The translations under genes and the position numbers were made by a program. Under the pieces are notes generated by a model, which saw only the letters and a list, made by a program, of their open reading frames with translations, did no database searches and was not told where the DNA came from. A stretch of DNA of 32,913 bases, from contig JAFZOS010000029.1 in the NCBI GenBank assembly GCA_017550535.1, forward strand, positions 1-32,913. The letters are read 5' to 3'. Position 1 is the first letter of the stretch; each line of letters starts with the position of its first letter. This DNA is from Lachnospiraceae bacterium. Lineage in GTDB: Bacteria > Bacillota > Clostridia > Lachnospirales > Lachnospiraceae. This document shows positions 1 through 6,828 of this stretch, one piece after another.

Positions 1-491
1 CCGGCTTCATCAGTCTTGAATGGCTGCCCTATTTTGCTAACTGCCGCAGAAAAGGATATGACTTTGATGCCAGGTATCAGGACGGGCTTGCAAGCAGGAG
101 GGAGAAGAAGATCATGGACTTCTTTATCGGGGAAGATGAAGACGGGGATCCGGTCTACAAGGACGAGAGGATCCTGTCTACCGATCTTAAGAAGATGGCA
201 GGTTTTGGCAAGGGCGGATTAAAGAACTATCCGGGCATAGTCACCGGCCTCCAGATGCAGACCTATCTTGTGATTGCTGATTTTAAGAGGCGGAAAAACA
301 AGCGCGGCGATGAGTATGGCATGCCGGTATCAATCATGCTTCCGCCGGAATCGATCTGGGGATATGACAAGGTCACGGCAGCATATTCCGAAGATCCGGA
401 TGAGTCCTGGAACAGGATATTCGGACACGTTAAGGAGATGTATCCGGAAGCTGACGATACAGATATAATAAAACTTATAGGAAATAAGTAA
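1..491 (+). CDS. AlkZ-related (YcaQ-like) protein, 5'-partial
   Basis: The reading frame is open from the window edge (first full codon at base 3) to the TAA at 489-491, so the N-terminus lies outside. The visible 162 residues begin GFISLEWLPYFANCRRKG and contain a highly polar stretch (LQMQTYLVIADFKRRKNK) followed by MPVSIMLPPESIWGYDKVTAAY. From memory these segments resemble proteins annotated as AlkZ-related in Lachnospiraceae, a set distantly linked to the HTH/winged-helix DNA glycosylase AlkZ (YcaQ), which unhooks interstrand crosslinks. Whether such short relatives are active glycosylases is not known to me, and no catalytic residue can be assigned here. The next gene starts 3 bases downstream, so the two are probably cotranscribed. 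The family call is a recollection of sequence style, not a search result. Confidence 0.5.
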   Translation, partial: GFISLEWLPYFANCRRKGYDFDARYQDGLASRREKKIMDFFIGEDEDGDPVYKDERILSTDLKKMAGFGKGGLKNYPGIVTGLQMQTYLVIADFKRRKNKRGDEYGMPVSIMLPPESIWGYDKVTAAYSEDPDESWNRIFGHVKEMYPEADDTDIIKLIGNK

Positions 492-494
492 CAT

Positions 495-1142
495 ATGAAC
501 ATTTACATTGATTTTGATGACTGTCTGTGTGAGACAGCGAAGCACTTTTCAATACTTGTTAAGGATCTTTTCGGGCTGAACGTGCCTTATGAGGATATAA
601 GGTATTTTAACCTTCAGAAAACCTTTGCCTTGACAGATGAGCAGTATGAGGAGATGATGATCAAGGCGCACAGCCCCGAGGTTCTCCTGTCCTATGATGA
701 AACACCGGGAGCGGTAGAAACAGTAAACGGCTGGATAGACGAAGGTCATAACGTGTCCATAATAACGGGCCGGCCCTTCAGTGCGTATGAAGCGTCACGT
801 GAATGGCTCGACCGGCATGGACTTGAGCGGGTCAGGCTATACTGTCTTAACAAATACGGCCGGGACAGTTTTATCAAAAACAGCGACTTCAGCCTTGAGA
901 TAGAGGATTACTATAAGATGCATTTTGATTATGCAATAGAGGATTCACCGGCTGCATTCCGCTTTTTTGAACACCTGCCGGACCTTAAGGTAATGGTTAT
1001 TGACAGGCCCTGGAATCAGGGGTGTGAGTTCCCGGGAGAAAACTATTTTCGATGCTACGACTGGGATACGATAAGAAGAAGTTTGCCGCAAGGCAGTAAG
1101 ATAAACGACAGAGAGGAGAGCGACAATGGGAATGGTTTATGA
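495..1142 (+). CDS. HAD-superfamily 5'(3')-deoxyribonucleotidase-like protein
   Basis: This is a 215-residue HAD-fold protein. Motif I is IDFDDCLCET near the N-terminus (nucleophile D6, acid D8), motif II is IITGR around residue 90, and motif IV is AIEDSPAAF around residue 148. The layout fits the NT5C/5'-nucleotidase-like family, which dephosphorylates nucleoside monophosphates or related small phosphates in the cytosol. The substrate cannot be read from the sequence. A weak AGGAA element lies about 10 bases before the ATG, 3 bases after the upstream stop. The 3' end overlaps the DAHP synthase start by 17 bases, in a different frame, which implies cotranscription and possibly translational coupling. 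The last ~15 residues (DNGNGL end) are encoded in this overlap and are probably not part of the conserved fold. Confidence 0.7.
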   Translation: MNIYIDFDDCLCETAKHFSILVKDLFGLNVPYEDIRYFNLQKTFALTDEQYEEMMIKAHSPEVLLSYDETPGAVETVNGWIDEGHNVSIITGRPFSAYEASREWLDRHGLERVRLYCLNKYGRDSFIKNSDFSLEIEDYYKMHFDYAIEDSPAAFRFFEHLPDLKVMVIDRPWNQGCEFPGENYFRCYDWDTIRRSLPQGSKINDREESDNGNGL

Positions 1143-2154
1143 AAGGCAGCTTGCCATACCGGCAGAACTTAAGGAGATGTATCCGCTCACGGCAAAAATG
1201 AATGAGACGATACAGAAAAGGACGGCGGAACTTGAATCGATATTTGAGGGGAGGCGTGACCGCCTCATCCTGATCATAGGACCTTGTTCGGCAGACAATG
1301 AGGATTCGGTCATGGATTATATAAGCCGGCTGGTTCCCGTCCAGGAAAAGGTTAAGGATAAGATAATGATCGTTCCCAGGATATACACGAACAAACCGCG
1401 GACGACGGCGGAAGGATACAAGGGTATGCTCCACCAGCCCGACCCGACGGAGAAACCCAACCTCTTTAAAGGCATCGAGGCTACAAGGCACATGCATATG
1501 CGGGCCGTCATGGAGACCGGTTTTGCATGCGCAGACGAAATGCTGTATACGGAAAATTACGCATATCTGGATGATCTGCTCGCATATGTGGCGGTAGGAG
1601 CACGGTCTGTAGAGGACCAGCAGCACAGGCTGACATCGAGTGGGATCAGTGTTCCGGTCGGCATGAAGAATCCCACGTCGGGTGACTATCGCGTGATGAT
1701 GAATGCTATAAGCGCAGCCCAGAACGGCCATACCTTCATATATCGCGGATGGCAGGTCCACTCGGACGGAAACAGGCATGCCCATGCGATCCTGCGCGGC
1801 TACACCGACCAGCACGGCTCGATGAAGCCAAACTACCACTACGAAGATCTTGTAAGGCTGTGCGACGTATACGATGAGATGGAACTTCAGAATCCCGGCC
1901 TTATCGTAGATACCAACCATTGCAATTCAAACAAGAATCCCTTCGAGCAGCGGAGGATAGTAAAGGAAGTCCTTCATTCGGCAAGACATGATGAGCGTAT
2001 AGCCAAGATACTTAAAGGCTTCATGATAGAGAGCTATATCGAGGACGGTTCCCAGGAGCCCGGAGGCGGCGTATGGGGTAAATCCATAACCGATCCCTGT
2101 CTTGGATGGGAAAAGAGCGAGAAGCTCATATATGAGATCGCGGAATTATTGTAA
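1126..2154 (+). CDS. aroF: 3-deoxy-7-phosphoheptulonate synthase (DAHP synthase, class I)
   Basis: This enzyme condenses phosphoenolpyruvate with erythrose-4-phosphate, the first step of the shikimate pathway to aromatic amino acids. The 342-residue length and the motifs match the AroF/AroG/AroH class: LIIGPCSADNEDSV, VPRIYTNKPRTT, KGMLHQPDPT, the metal-ligand segment VDTNHCNSNKNP, and SYIEDGSQ near the end. The start at 1126 is chosen because GAGAGGAGAG sits 6-8 bases upstream inside the preceding gene. No other shikimate genes are nearby, so this is an isolated first-step gene. The N-terminal arm that usually carries feedback regulation by Phe, Tyr or Trp is present, but I cannot tell which amino acid regulates it. 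The symbol aroF is used for the family and does not imply Tyr sensitivity. Confidence 0.93.
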   Translation: MGMVYERQLAIPAELKEMYPLTAKMNETIQKRTAELESIFEGRRDRLILIIGPCSADNEDSVMDYISRLVPVQEKVKDKIMIVPRIYTNKPRTTAEGYKGMLHQPDPTEKPNLFKGIEATRHMHMRAVMETGFACADEMLYTENYAYLDDLLAYVAVGARSVEDQQHRLTSSGISVPVGMKNPTSGDYRVMMNAISAAQNGHTFIYRGWQVHSDGNRHAHAILRGYTDQHGSMKPNYHYEDLVRLCDVYDEMELQNPGLIVDTNHCNSNKNPFEQRRIVKEVLHSARHDERIAKILKGFMIESYIEDGSQEPGGGVWGKSITDPCLGWEKSEKLIYEIAELL

Positions 2155-2176
2155 AATTCCTTAAGCCTTTTATGAT
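2149..2176 (+). promoter_or_regulatory. Putative sigma-A promoter for the macro-domain gene
   Basis: TTGTAA (2149-2154), a 16-base spacer and TATGAT (2171-2176) lie 33 bases before the macro-domain start. The -35 overlaps the stop codon of the DAHP synthase gene. This rests on sequence pattern only. Confidence 0.4.
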
Positions 2177-2208
2177 AAACTTTGGGAAAGGAAAGGGAGG
2201 AAAATGAT

Positions 2209-2736
2209 ATGAGCAGGATAGATCTTATAAATGCCTCTTGTGCGGATCAGACCGTGGATGCTGTAGTAAATGCCGCAAATAACGGCTTATGGGCCGGCGG
2301 AGGTATATGCGGTGTGATCTTTCGTAAGGCAGGATCAGCAGAACTTACGGATGCGTGCAGCAGGCATAAAACACCCTTAAAAGACGGAGACGCGGTTATC
2401 ACTCCTGCCTTTAAAATGAAGAACGCCAAGGCGATCATTCATGCGGTTGGCCCCAATTTTGCGGTTACGCCCGATGCATTTGACAAGCTGTTTGATGCCT
2501 ACTACAATTCCCTCCGGGTCCTTATGGAGAACGGATACCACAGCATATCCTTCCCCCTTATAAGCTCAGGTATTTTCGGAGGCGATCTTGAAAACCCTGC
2601 GGCAGAGTCAGCCGGGCAGTGTTTGAAAGCCTACAGGAAGTTCACTGCCGATCATCCGGATTATGACGTGGATGTGAAGCTGTGTGCCTTTACGGCCCCG
2701 GAAATGCAGGCAGCAATGAAGGAATTTGAAAAATAA
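2209..2736 (+). CDS. Macro-domain protein (O-acetyl-ADP-ribose deacetylase-like)
   Basis: This is a stand-alone macro domain of 175 residues. Macro domains bind ADP-ribose and many hydrolyse O-acetyl-ADP-ribose or ADP-ribosyl-esters. The diagnostic motifs are VDAVVNAANNGLWAGGGICG (residues 16-35, with the N21/N24 and glycine-rich ligand loop), IIHAVGPNF, and ISFPLISSGIFGGD, which is the second phosphate-binding loop. I chose the ATG at 2209 because GGGAGG (2195-2200) is 8 bases upstream. An in-frame TTG at 2182 would place that ribosome binding site inside the coding region. It follows the DAHP synthase by 54 bases. The next gene starts 21 bases after the stop. The biological substrate is not determinable from sequence. 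Confidence 0.88.
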   Translation: MSRIDLINASCADQTVDAVVNAANNGLWAGGGICGVIFRKAGSAELTDACSRHKTPLKDGDAVITPAFKMKNAKAIIHAVGPNFAVTPDAFDKLFDAYYNSLRVLMENGYHSISFPLISSGIFGGDLENPAAESAGQCLKAYRKFTADHPDYDVDVKLCAFTAPEMQAAMKEFEK

Positions 2737-2757
2737 GAAGATAAACGGAGATTATAA

Positions 2758-3717
2758 ATGCCACCAAGCAGACACAGCAGTTCACACCACAGCAGCAGCC
2801 ATCACAGTTCGCACAGCTCATCGCATCATTCGAGCAGCCGGAGCCATTCAAGCCATTCGTCCAGTCATCACAGCAGCTCCTACAGGTCGTCGGGCAGCAG
2901 CTATAGAAGCAGAGCGATCGTGCATCGCAGCCGTACATCGCAGCCTTATGGATGGAATCACGAGGTGCACGGAAAGGTAAGCCATTTCTACTGCACAACG
3001 CATGACTATGATTATTATCCGCAGGGCTGGACGGCATCGGACGGTAAATATTTTGAAGAAGGCTACTACGATGAGAACGGCCGGCATTATGACAATATGG
3101 TCATGGTCGGCGGTTCGACTATGCTTAAATGCGAATACTGCGGAAACCGCATGGTCTATAACTGGACGGAAGGGACCGTGCCTGTCTGCGATAAATGCGG
3201 GGCCCAGTTTAAGATAGATATAACGGATAAAGAGAATAAAACATATGCCGATAACGGTTTTAAGAAAGTTTTTTCTGAAACACCCTTTGCCGGGAAGGCG
3301 GCGATAATCACCTTTTTGATATGCCTTTTAATGCCTTTCTTCGTTATTATAGGCAGCCTGTTTCTGACTTTTACCTCGCACATCGGCTCAAACGTAAACA
3401 GAAGCACTAAAGAATCCGTAAAGAATTCCATTTATGTTGATGAGATCGGAAGGACCTGCTATCTTGACGGTGAAGACTGGTATGACAGTAAGACCCAGTG
3501 CTGGTTTTACTATAACGATGATGTATCGCCGTATCAGTGGCAGTACTGGTATGAAGGGATATCTTCCGACTACGGGGATTACGGCTGGATGGAATATGAT
3601 ATGGACGAAGGTGCATGGTATATCGAAACCGGCAACGGTAAGTGGGTGCACCTGCCGGACACTTATGATACATCGGCTCTTTGGCACATGACGGATGAAT
3701 ACACGAACGAATACTGA
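2758..3717 (+). CDS. His/Ser-rich zinc-ribbon membrane protein, uncharacterised
   Basis: I do not recognise this 319-residue protein as a named family. Residues 1-60 are almost entirely Ser and His with some Arg (repeated SHHSS/HSSS units), a low-complexity tract that could bind metal. A compact four-cysteine zinc ribbon follows at about 125-150 (CEYCGNRM...CDKCGAQF). A single membrane helix sits at about 180-208 (AAIITFLICLLMPFFVIIGS). The C-terminal 100 residues are rich in Trp, Tyr, Asp and Gly and probably fold outside the membrane as short repeats of the pattern WYDSKTQCWFYYND / WQYWYEGISSDYGDYGW. GGAG is placed 9 bases before the ATG. The gene lies 21 bases after the macro-domain gene, in the same direction, so an operon is possible. 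Confidence 0.75.
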   Translation: MPPSRHSSSHHSSSHHSSHSSSHHSSSRSHSSHSSSHHSSSYRSSGSSYRSRAIVHRSRTSQPYGWNHEVHGKVSHFYCTTHDYDYYPQGWTASDGKYFEEGYYDENGRHYDNMVMVGGSTMLKCEYCGNRMVYNWTEGTVPVCDKCGAQFKIDITDKENKTYADNGFKKVFSETPFAGKAAIITFLICLLMPFFVIIGSLFLTFTSHIGSNVNRSTKESVKNSIYVDEIGRTCYLDGEDWYDSKTQCWFYYNDDVSPYQWQYWYEGISSDYGDYGWMEYDMDEGAWYIETGNGKWVHLPDTYDTSALWHMTDEYTNEY

Positions 3718-3778
3718 TGATCATTGCCGGATCTTACATTCACACATTATATTATTAAAAGGAAATGTGAAATGATAT

Positions 3779-4678
3779 ATGGAAATAAGATCATTTGACT
3801 CTCTCGAGGCTGCAATAGAAGGCTGCTTCGGAGAGGGTGTCAGGGAAGTTAAAAGATCATATGTTGGCGGAGGCGATATAAATGATGCATCGTGTCTGCT
3901 CCTAAGCAACGGGGAAAGGATTTTCGTCAAGTCAAATACCCTTGCCAATAAAAGCTTCTTCGATGCGGAGGAAGCCGGCCTTAACGCGATAGCCTCGACC
4001 GGGGCGGTAAGGACCCCGAAGCTTTTGTGCAAGGGGACCGACAGCAGGGCTGGGATTTCATTCCTTATGATGGAGATGATCGATGAAGGCAGGAAATCGG
4101 CAAGGAGCTGGGAAACCTTCGGATGCGAGCTTGCCGGTATGCACAAGAGTGATACATCCGCCTTTGTACCCTCAGGTAAGTTCGGCTTCTTTGTTGATAA
4201 TTATATAGGAGCTTCCAAGCAGATAAATACACCTAAGGATACCTGGATAGATTTCTTCAGGGAATGCCGCCTTGAACCGCAGTTTAAGATGGCTGCAGGG
4301 TATTTTGACAGTAAGTTTATAAAGGAGATGACCCGTCTTCTTGACAGGCTTGATGATCTGCTTACAGAACCCGCAAGTCCCTCCCTGCTTCACGGGGATA
4401 TGTGGTCAGGTAATGTCATGGCGGATGAGACCGGCAGGATCATGCTTATAGATCCCGCAGCTTATGTAGGACATCCCGAAGCGGACATTGCAATGACGGA
4501 GCTCTTCGGCCGCCTTCCCTCGGAATTCTACAGGGCATATGCGGCAGGAAACCTTATGCAGGAAGGATACGGGGACAGGAAGGATCTATACAACCTCTAT
4601 CACCTGACGAACCACTTAAACCTCTTTGGCAGTTCATATGCGTATTCTGTAATGAATATCGTGAAACGCTATGTCTGA
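3779..4678 (+). CDS. Fructosamine kinase family protein
   Basis: This 299-residue protein matches the fructosamine-3-kinase family (protein-kinase-like fold, APH-type). Bacterial members phosphorylate ketosamines on glycated amines or proteins and so start deglycation. Key segments are YVGGGDINDA (nucleotide loop, about 28-37), FVKSN (the ATP-contacting Lys, about 51), LLHGDMWSGNVM (catalytic loop with H205 and D207), and LIDPAAYVGHPEADIAM (metal-binding D about 225). All the catalytic positions look intact. The start is supported by the family-like N-terminus. The nearest purine-rich element, AAAAGGAAA, is rather far, about 15 bases. It has no clear operon partner, and the minus-strand small gene downstream converges on it. 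Confidence 0.82.
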   Translation: MEIRSFDSLEAAIEGCFGEGVREVKRSYVGGGDINDASCLLLSNGERIFVKSNTLANKSFFDAEEAGLNAIASTGAVRTPKLLCKGTDSRAGISFLMMEMIDEGRKSARSWETFGCELAGMHKSDTSAFVPSGKFGFFVDNYIGASKQINTPKDTWIDFFRECRLEPQFKMAAGYFDSKFIKEMTRLLDRLDDLLTEPASPSLLHGDMWSGNVMADETGRIMLIDPAAYVGHPEADIAMTELFGRLPSEFYRAYAAGNLMQEGYGDRKDLYNLYHLTNHLNLFGSSYAYSVMNIVKRYV

Positions 4679-4683
4679 CAGCC

Positions 4684-4782
4684 CTACGCTCCGCTTGTGA
4701 AAATCAGGAAAACCAACATCCCGACGAAGCATACAACCGCCATTATTATAGAAGAAACTATATAAAACACATCTGAAGCCAT
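4684..4782 (-). CDS. 32-residue single-pass membrane protein (small ORF)
   Basis: A minus-strand ORF runs from the ATG complement at 4780-4782 to a TAG at 4684-4686. It encodes MASDVFYIVSS, a hydrophobic stretch rich in Ile, Val, Met, Phe and Leu, and the end FTSGA. Residues 5-28 form one plausible membrane helix, with a short polar N-terminus and a C-terminus of only four residues. AGAGGTGG lies 5-12 bases upstream of the start. A promoter-like pair is found on the same strand (TTGCAC at 4859-4854, 16 bases, TATAAA at 4837-4832). It is convergent with the fructosamine-kinase gene (5 bases apart) and divergent from the methionine-sulfoxide reductase gene. I do not recognise a family. It could be a regulatory small protein or a type I toxin-like peptide, but neither is shown. 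Confidence 0.55.
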   Translation of the reverse strand: MASDVFYIVSSIIMAVVCFVGMLVFLIFTSGA

Positions 4783-4831
4783 TTTCCACCTCTCATAATA
4801 TTCTAAAGACAGTTTGGTTATAAGTAAAGGT

Positions 4832-4859
4832 TTTATATGATCCGGTTTATTATGTGCAA
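4832..4859 (-). promoter_or_regulatory. Putative promoter for the 32-residue membrane protein
   Basis: On the minus strand, TTGCAC (4859-4854), a 16-base spacer and TATAAA (4837-4832) lie about 50 bases before the small ORF start. The call rests on consensus likeness. Confidence 0.4.
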
Positions 4860-4925
4860 CATTTGTGAACAGGCAAAATATGGTAAAATATCCTATATCA
4901 GAACATGAAAAAGGAAGAGAAAAAC

Positions 4926-5372
4926 ATGACAGACTACAATCTTATTCAAAAACAAGCCAAAGAACTGACAAAAGATAATAAATGGGACATCACGTTATAT
5001 GCGAATATCTCTGCTCTTCTGTTTGAGAACATGGAAAACGTGAACTGGGCAGGCTTTTATCTTCTTCGCGATGGTGAGCTATGGTTAGGTCCCTTTCAGG
5101 GGAAAATTGCATGTACCCGGATCCCCGTCGGTAAAGGAGTTTGTGGAACAGCCGTTAAGGAAGACAGGATAGTACGCGTAGAAGATGTACATGAGTTTCC
5201 GGGGCATATTGCATGTGACAGCTCATCTGAATCGGAAATAGTACTGCCGATCCATAATGATGGGAAGACAATCGGTGTCCTGGATATAGACAGTACTATT
5301 AAAGGAAGGTTCAATGAAGAGGATGAAGAGGGGCTGAAGCACATAATCGAGATCATAGAGGGAGCAGTTTAG
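4926..5372 (+). CDS. msrC: Free methionine-(R)-sulfoxide reductase (GAF type)
   Basis: This is a 148-residue single GAF domain of the fRMsr/YebR family, which reduces free methionine-(R)-sulfoxide using thioredoxin-type electrons. The three family cysteines are present at C63, C73 and C97 (segments IACTRIPVGKGVCGTAV and FPGHIACDSSSESEIVLPI). Their spacing of 10 and 24 residues is the same as in the E. coli enzyme. Other family features are WAGFYLL and IGVLDIDS near the end. I prefer the ATG at 4926 because AAGGAAGAG lies about 6 bases upstream. The in-frame ATG at 4905 has no ribosome binding site. It is transcribed alone, divergently from the small membrane gene. Its function in oxidative repair fits the redox operon found 2 kb downstream, though they are not linked in one transcript. 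Confidence 0.88.
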   Translation: MTDYNLIQKQAKELTKDNKWDITLYANISALLFENMENVNWAGFYLLRDGELWLGPFQGKIACTRIPVGKGVCGTAVKEDRIVRVEDVHEFPGHIACDSSSESEIVLPIHNDGKTIGVLDIDSTIKGRFNEEDEEGLKHIIEIIEGAV

Positions 5373-5398
5373 ATCAGTTCTTCCCGCAGAACACCTGA

Positions 5399-5671
5399 AT
5401 AGCCCTATCGGTAAATACCGCAGTCCCTGTACCGCCGGCCCTGGACGGGCTGGGATTTACAAACATTACAGTGACCTGCCATCATGACCCGGATGATGTG
5501 TGGCGATATGAACAGACACTTCGAATATCTGAGGAACGTATTGTGTACGCCATGGAAGATATGAGCGCATTTTTCATAAAGGACGGGAAGATAGAGACTG
5601 TCGGAAAGATCTATCGTGTAGAGAACAGAGAACTTCGGTTGCTTACGGAAAAAATAGAAACAAGTATATAA
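5399..5671 (+). pseudogene. Unrecognised coding remnant, probably 5'-truncated
   Basis: An open frame of about 90 codons runs from just after a TGA at 5396-5398 to the TAA at 5669-5671. Its protein-like C-terminal part reads HHDPDDVWRYEQTLRISEER, then VYAMEDMSAFFIKDG and KIYRVENRELRLLTEKIE. The composition looks like real coding sequence, but there is no ATG. The only reasonable start is a GTG at 5471, with no well-placed ribosome binding site. The preceding bases also read as protein (VPVPPALDGLGFTNIT). I cannot assign a family. I read it as the tail of a gene whose 5' end has been lost, but a short real gene from GTG 5471 (66 residues) cannot be excluded. Confidence 0.35.
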
Positions 5672-5733
5672 CATTTAACCCAACTTTAATCTTCTTTCAA
5701 AGATTCCTTAATAAAGCTATATTAGACTTCATA

Positions 5734-5757
5734 CCGTCAAATGAGACGGCTTTTTAA
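5734..5757 (+). terminator. Rho-independent terminator
   Basis: The stem CCGTC (5734-5738) / GACGG (5745-5749) with a 6-base loop is followed by CTTTTTAATTT. The stem is short but the U-tract is good. It lies downstream of the remnant at 5399-5671. Confidence 0.6.
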
Positions 5758-5804
5758 TTTGCTTTTTCAGAAAAATAGGTAGGCTCAATTTACCGAAACA
5801 GTTA

Positions 5805-5833
5805 TTAAAGAATTTGTGATATGAGCATATAAT
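5805..5833 (+). promoter_or_regulatory. Putative promoter of the small membrane-protein operon
   Basis: TTAAAG (5805-5810), a 17-base spacer and TATAAT (5828-5833) lie 38 bases before the 70-residue gene. The -10 is consensus and the -35 is weak. Confidence 0.45.
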
Positions 5834-5871
5834 CAGCTCATAAGATAAAACATCGGAAGGAGGTTGGAGCG

Positions 5872-6084
5872 ATGTTAACATTATTGATGATGATCATGTT
5901 TTTTGCAGTATTTGGAAGGTTGTTAGGATTTGCATTAAGAGTAGGCTGGGGCATGTTTAAGATAGCTGCATACCTTATATTCCTTCCGGCCATAGTACTT
6001 ATGATGATATTCGGAGGACTTATCTATGTAGCACTGCCCATACTTATAATAGCCGGCATTGTTGGGCTGGCAGTAAGAGCGTAG
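5872..6084 (+). CDS. 70-residue two-helix membrane protein
   Basis: This is a small hydrophobic protein with two or three membrane segments: residues 1-14 (LLMMIMFFAVFG), 27-48 (IAAYLIFLPAIVLMMIFGG) and 50-68 (IYVALPILIIAGIVGLAV), with a short RVGWGMFK linker. The ribosome binding site AAGGAGG is excellent, 8 bases from the ATG. From memory, small proteins of this style are widespread in Clostridia and are often found beside envelope-stress genes, but I cannot name a family. It is followed by a 26-codon ORF and the 138-residue gene, with their ribosome binding sites packed into the 100-base gap, so these form a likely operon. Confidence 0.75.
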   Translation: MLTLLMMIMFFAVFGRLLGFALRVGWGMFKIAAYLIFLPAIVLMMIFGGLIYVALPILIIAGIVGLAVRA

Positions 6085-6095
6085 GAGGAACGGAT

Positions 6096-6176
6096 ATGAC
6101 GAAGTCATATTCAGCATTCGTTCCGACGATTGGCCGCCGACGGAGGAGGGAGCATTACATATTATATGAGAGGTAA
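6096..6176 (+). CDS. Possible 26-residue basic peptide ORF
   Basis: ATG at 6096 is preceded by GGAGG at 6084-6088, with 7 bases spacing, overlapping the stop of the membrane protein. The peptide begins MTKSYSAFVPTIG and contains five consecutive Arg before REHYILYER. The region also forms nested inverted repeats (GGAACG...CGTTCC around ATATGAC-GAA-GTCATAT, about 6087-6123), so it may instead be an RNA structure between two cistrons. There is no family match, and coding status is uncertain. Confidence 0.3.
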   Translation: MTKSYSAFVPTIGRRRRREHYILYER

Positions 6177-6184
6177 TACATATT

Positions 6185-6601
6185 ATGGTTATGAATGAAA
6201 TCGAGAGAAGAGAAGTAAACGAAGCTATTGATGCAGCGGATGATGCCATATATCATCTGAAAAGTGCAAGACGCTGCCTTGACAGTGCGGGGACCTGGGG
6301 CCTGTTTGATATATTCGGCGGGAATCTTCTGACCGGGCTTATAAAGCACAGCAAGATGGCAAGTGCGGAACGGGAGATAGATGATGCAAGGTATGCCCTT
6401 CAGAGGTTCAGTAAGGAACTGCGTGATGTGAGCGGCTTTTCATCCATCCATATAGGAGATTTCCTTACTTTTGCGGATTTCTTTTTTGACGGATTTGTTA
6501 TGGATGTGATCGTACAGAGTAAGATCAGTACTGCCAAAAGGCAGTGTGATGATGCCATAAGGCAGGTAGAATCTATCAGGAAAAAGTTGGTAATGATCTA
6601 G
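6185..6601 (+). CDS. Uncharacterised helical protein (138 residues)
   Basis: This is an alpha-helical, soluble protein. The N-terminal half contains EAIDAADDAIYHLKSARRCL and the segment GTWGLFDIFGGNLLTGLIKH followed by SKMASAEREIDDARYAL. The C-terminal half repeats the theme with STAKRQCDDAIRQVESIRKKL. The central GLFDIFGG...IKHSK signature recurs, to my recollection, in hypothetical proteins of many Clostridia, but no function is known to me. Two starts are possible, ATG 6185 and ATG 6191. GAGAGG ends about 11 bases before the first, so the choice is uncertain. It lies in the operon led by the 70-residue membrane protein. The repeat element at 6602 begins immediately after its stop codon. 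Confidence 0.7.
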   Translation: MVMNEIERREVNEAIDAADDAIYHLKSARRCLDSAGTWGLFDIFGGNLLTGLIKHSKMASAEREIDDARYALQRFSKELRDVSGFSSIHIGDFLTFADFFFDGFVMDVIVQSKISTAKRQCDDAIRQVESIRKKLVMI

Positions 6602-6631
6602 GTGAGTCAGGGGACGTTTCTTTTGACTCAC
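6602..6631 (+). repeat. Dispersed palindromic repeat, copy A
   Basis: An 8-base perfect inverted repeat, GTGAGTCA (6602-6609) and TGACTCAC (6624-6631), flanks the core GGGGACGTTTCTTT. The same core and arm occur inverted at 10723-10752. The form resembles REP/MITE-like intergenic elements of Firmicutes that contain GGGGAC-type motifs. No transposase is present in the window. Confidence 0.75.
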
Positions 6632-6657
6632 TTTGTAAAGGATGTTAAGAATGATCG

Positions 6658-6828
6658 GATTATGATCAGATCATCCTTGTTTACTGCAGGAGCGGGCGAC
6701 GCAGCAAGGAAGCGTCGCAGAAACTGGCAGATATGGGATATTCAAACGTATATGAATTTGGCGGGATCATAGATTGGACCGGAGACATTGAAAAGGGAGA
6801 AATGACGGATGGGATTGTTCAAGAGTAA
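6658..6828 (+). pseudogene. Rhodanese-domain remnant (5'-truncated)
   Basis: After an in-frame TGA (6652-6654) the frame reads DYDQIILVYCRSGRRSKEAS, then KLADMGYSNVYEFGGIIDWT, and ends at a TAA at 6826-6828. This is unmistakably the C-terminal half of a single-domain rhodanese: the catalytic-cysteine loop CRSGRRS (Cys codon 6685-6687) followed by the conserved GY-NVYEFGGI-DW ending. Rhodaneses move sulfane sulfur. The N-terminal half (about 50 residues) is absent from all frames, there is no start codon before the active site, and the repeat copy A lies 27 bases upstream. I read it as a gene whose 5' part was deleted, probably in the event that placed the repeat. The last 20 bases overlap the start of the next gene. 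Confidence 0.75.

Noticed and set aside
997-1920. A 307-codon minus-strand open frame antisense to the DAHP synthase gene.
   Set aside because: It lies wholly opposite a clearly conserved gene, has His/Cys/Arg-rich composition unlike the other proteins here, and has no ribosome binding site.
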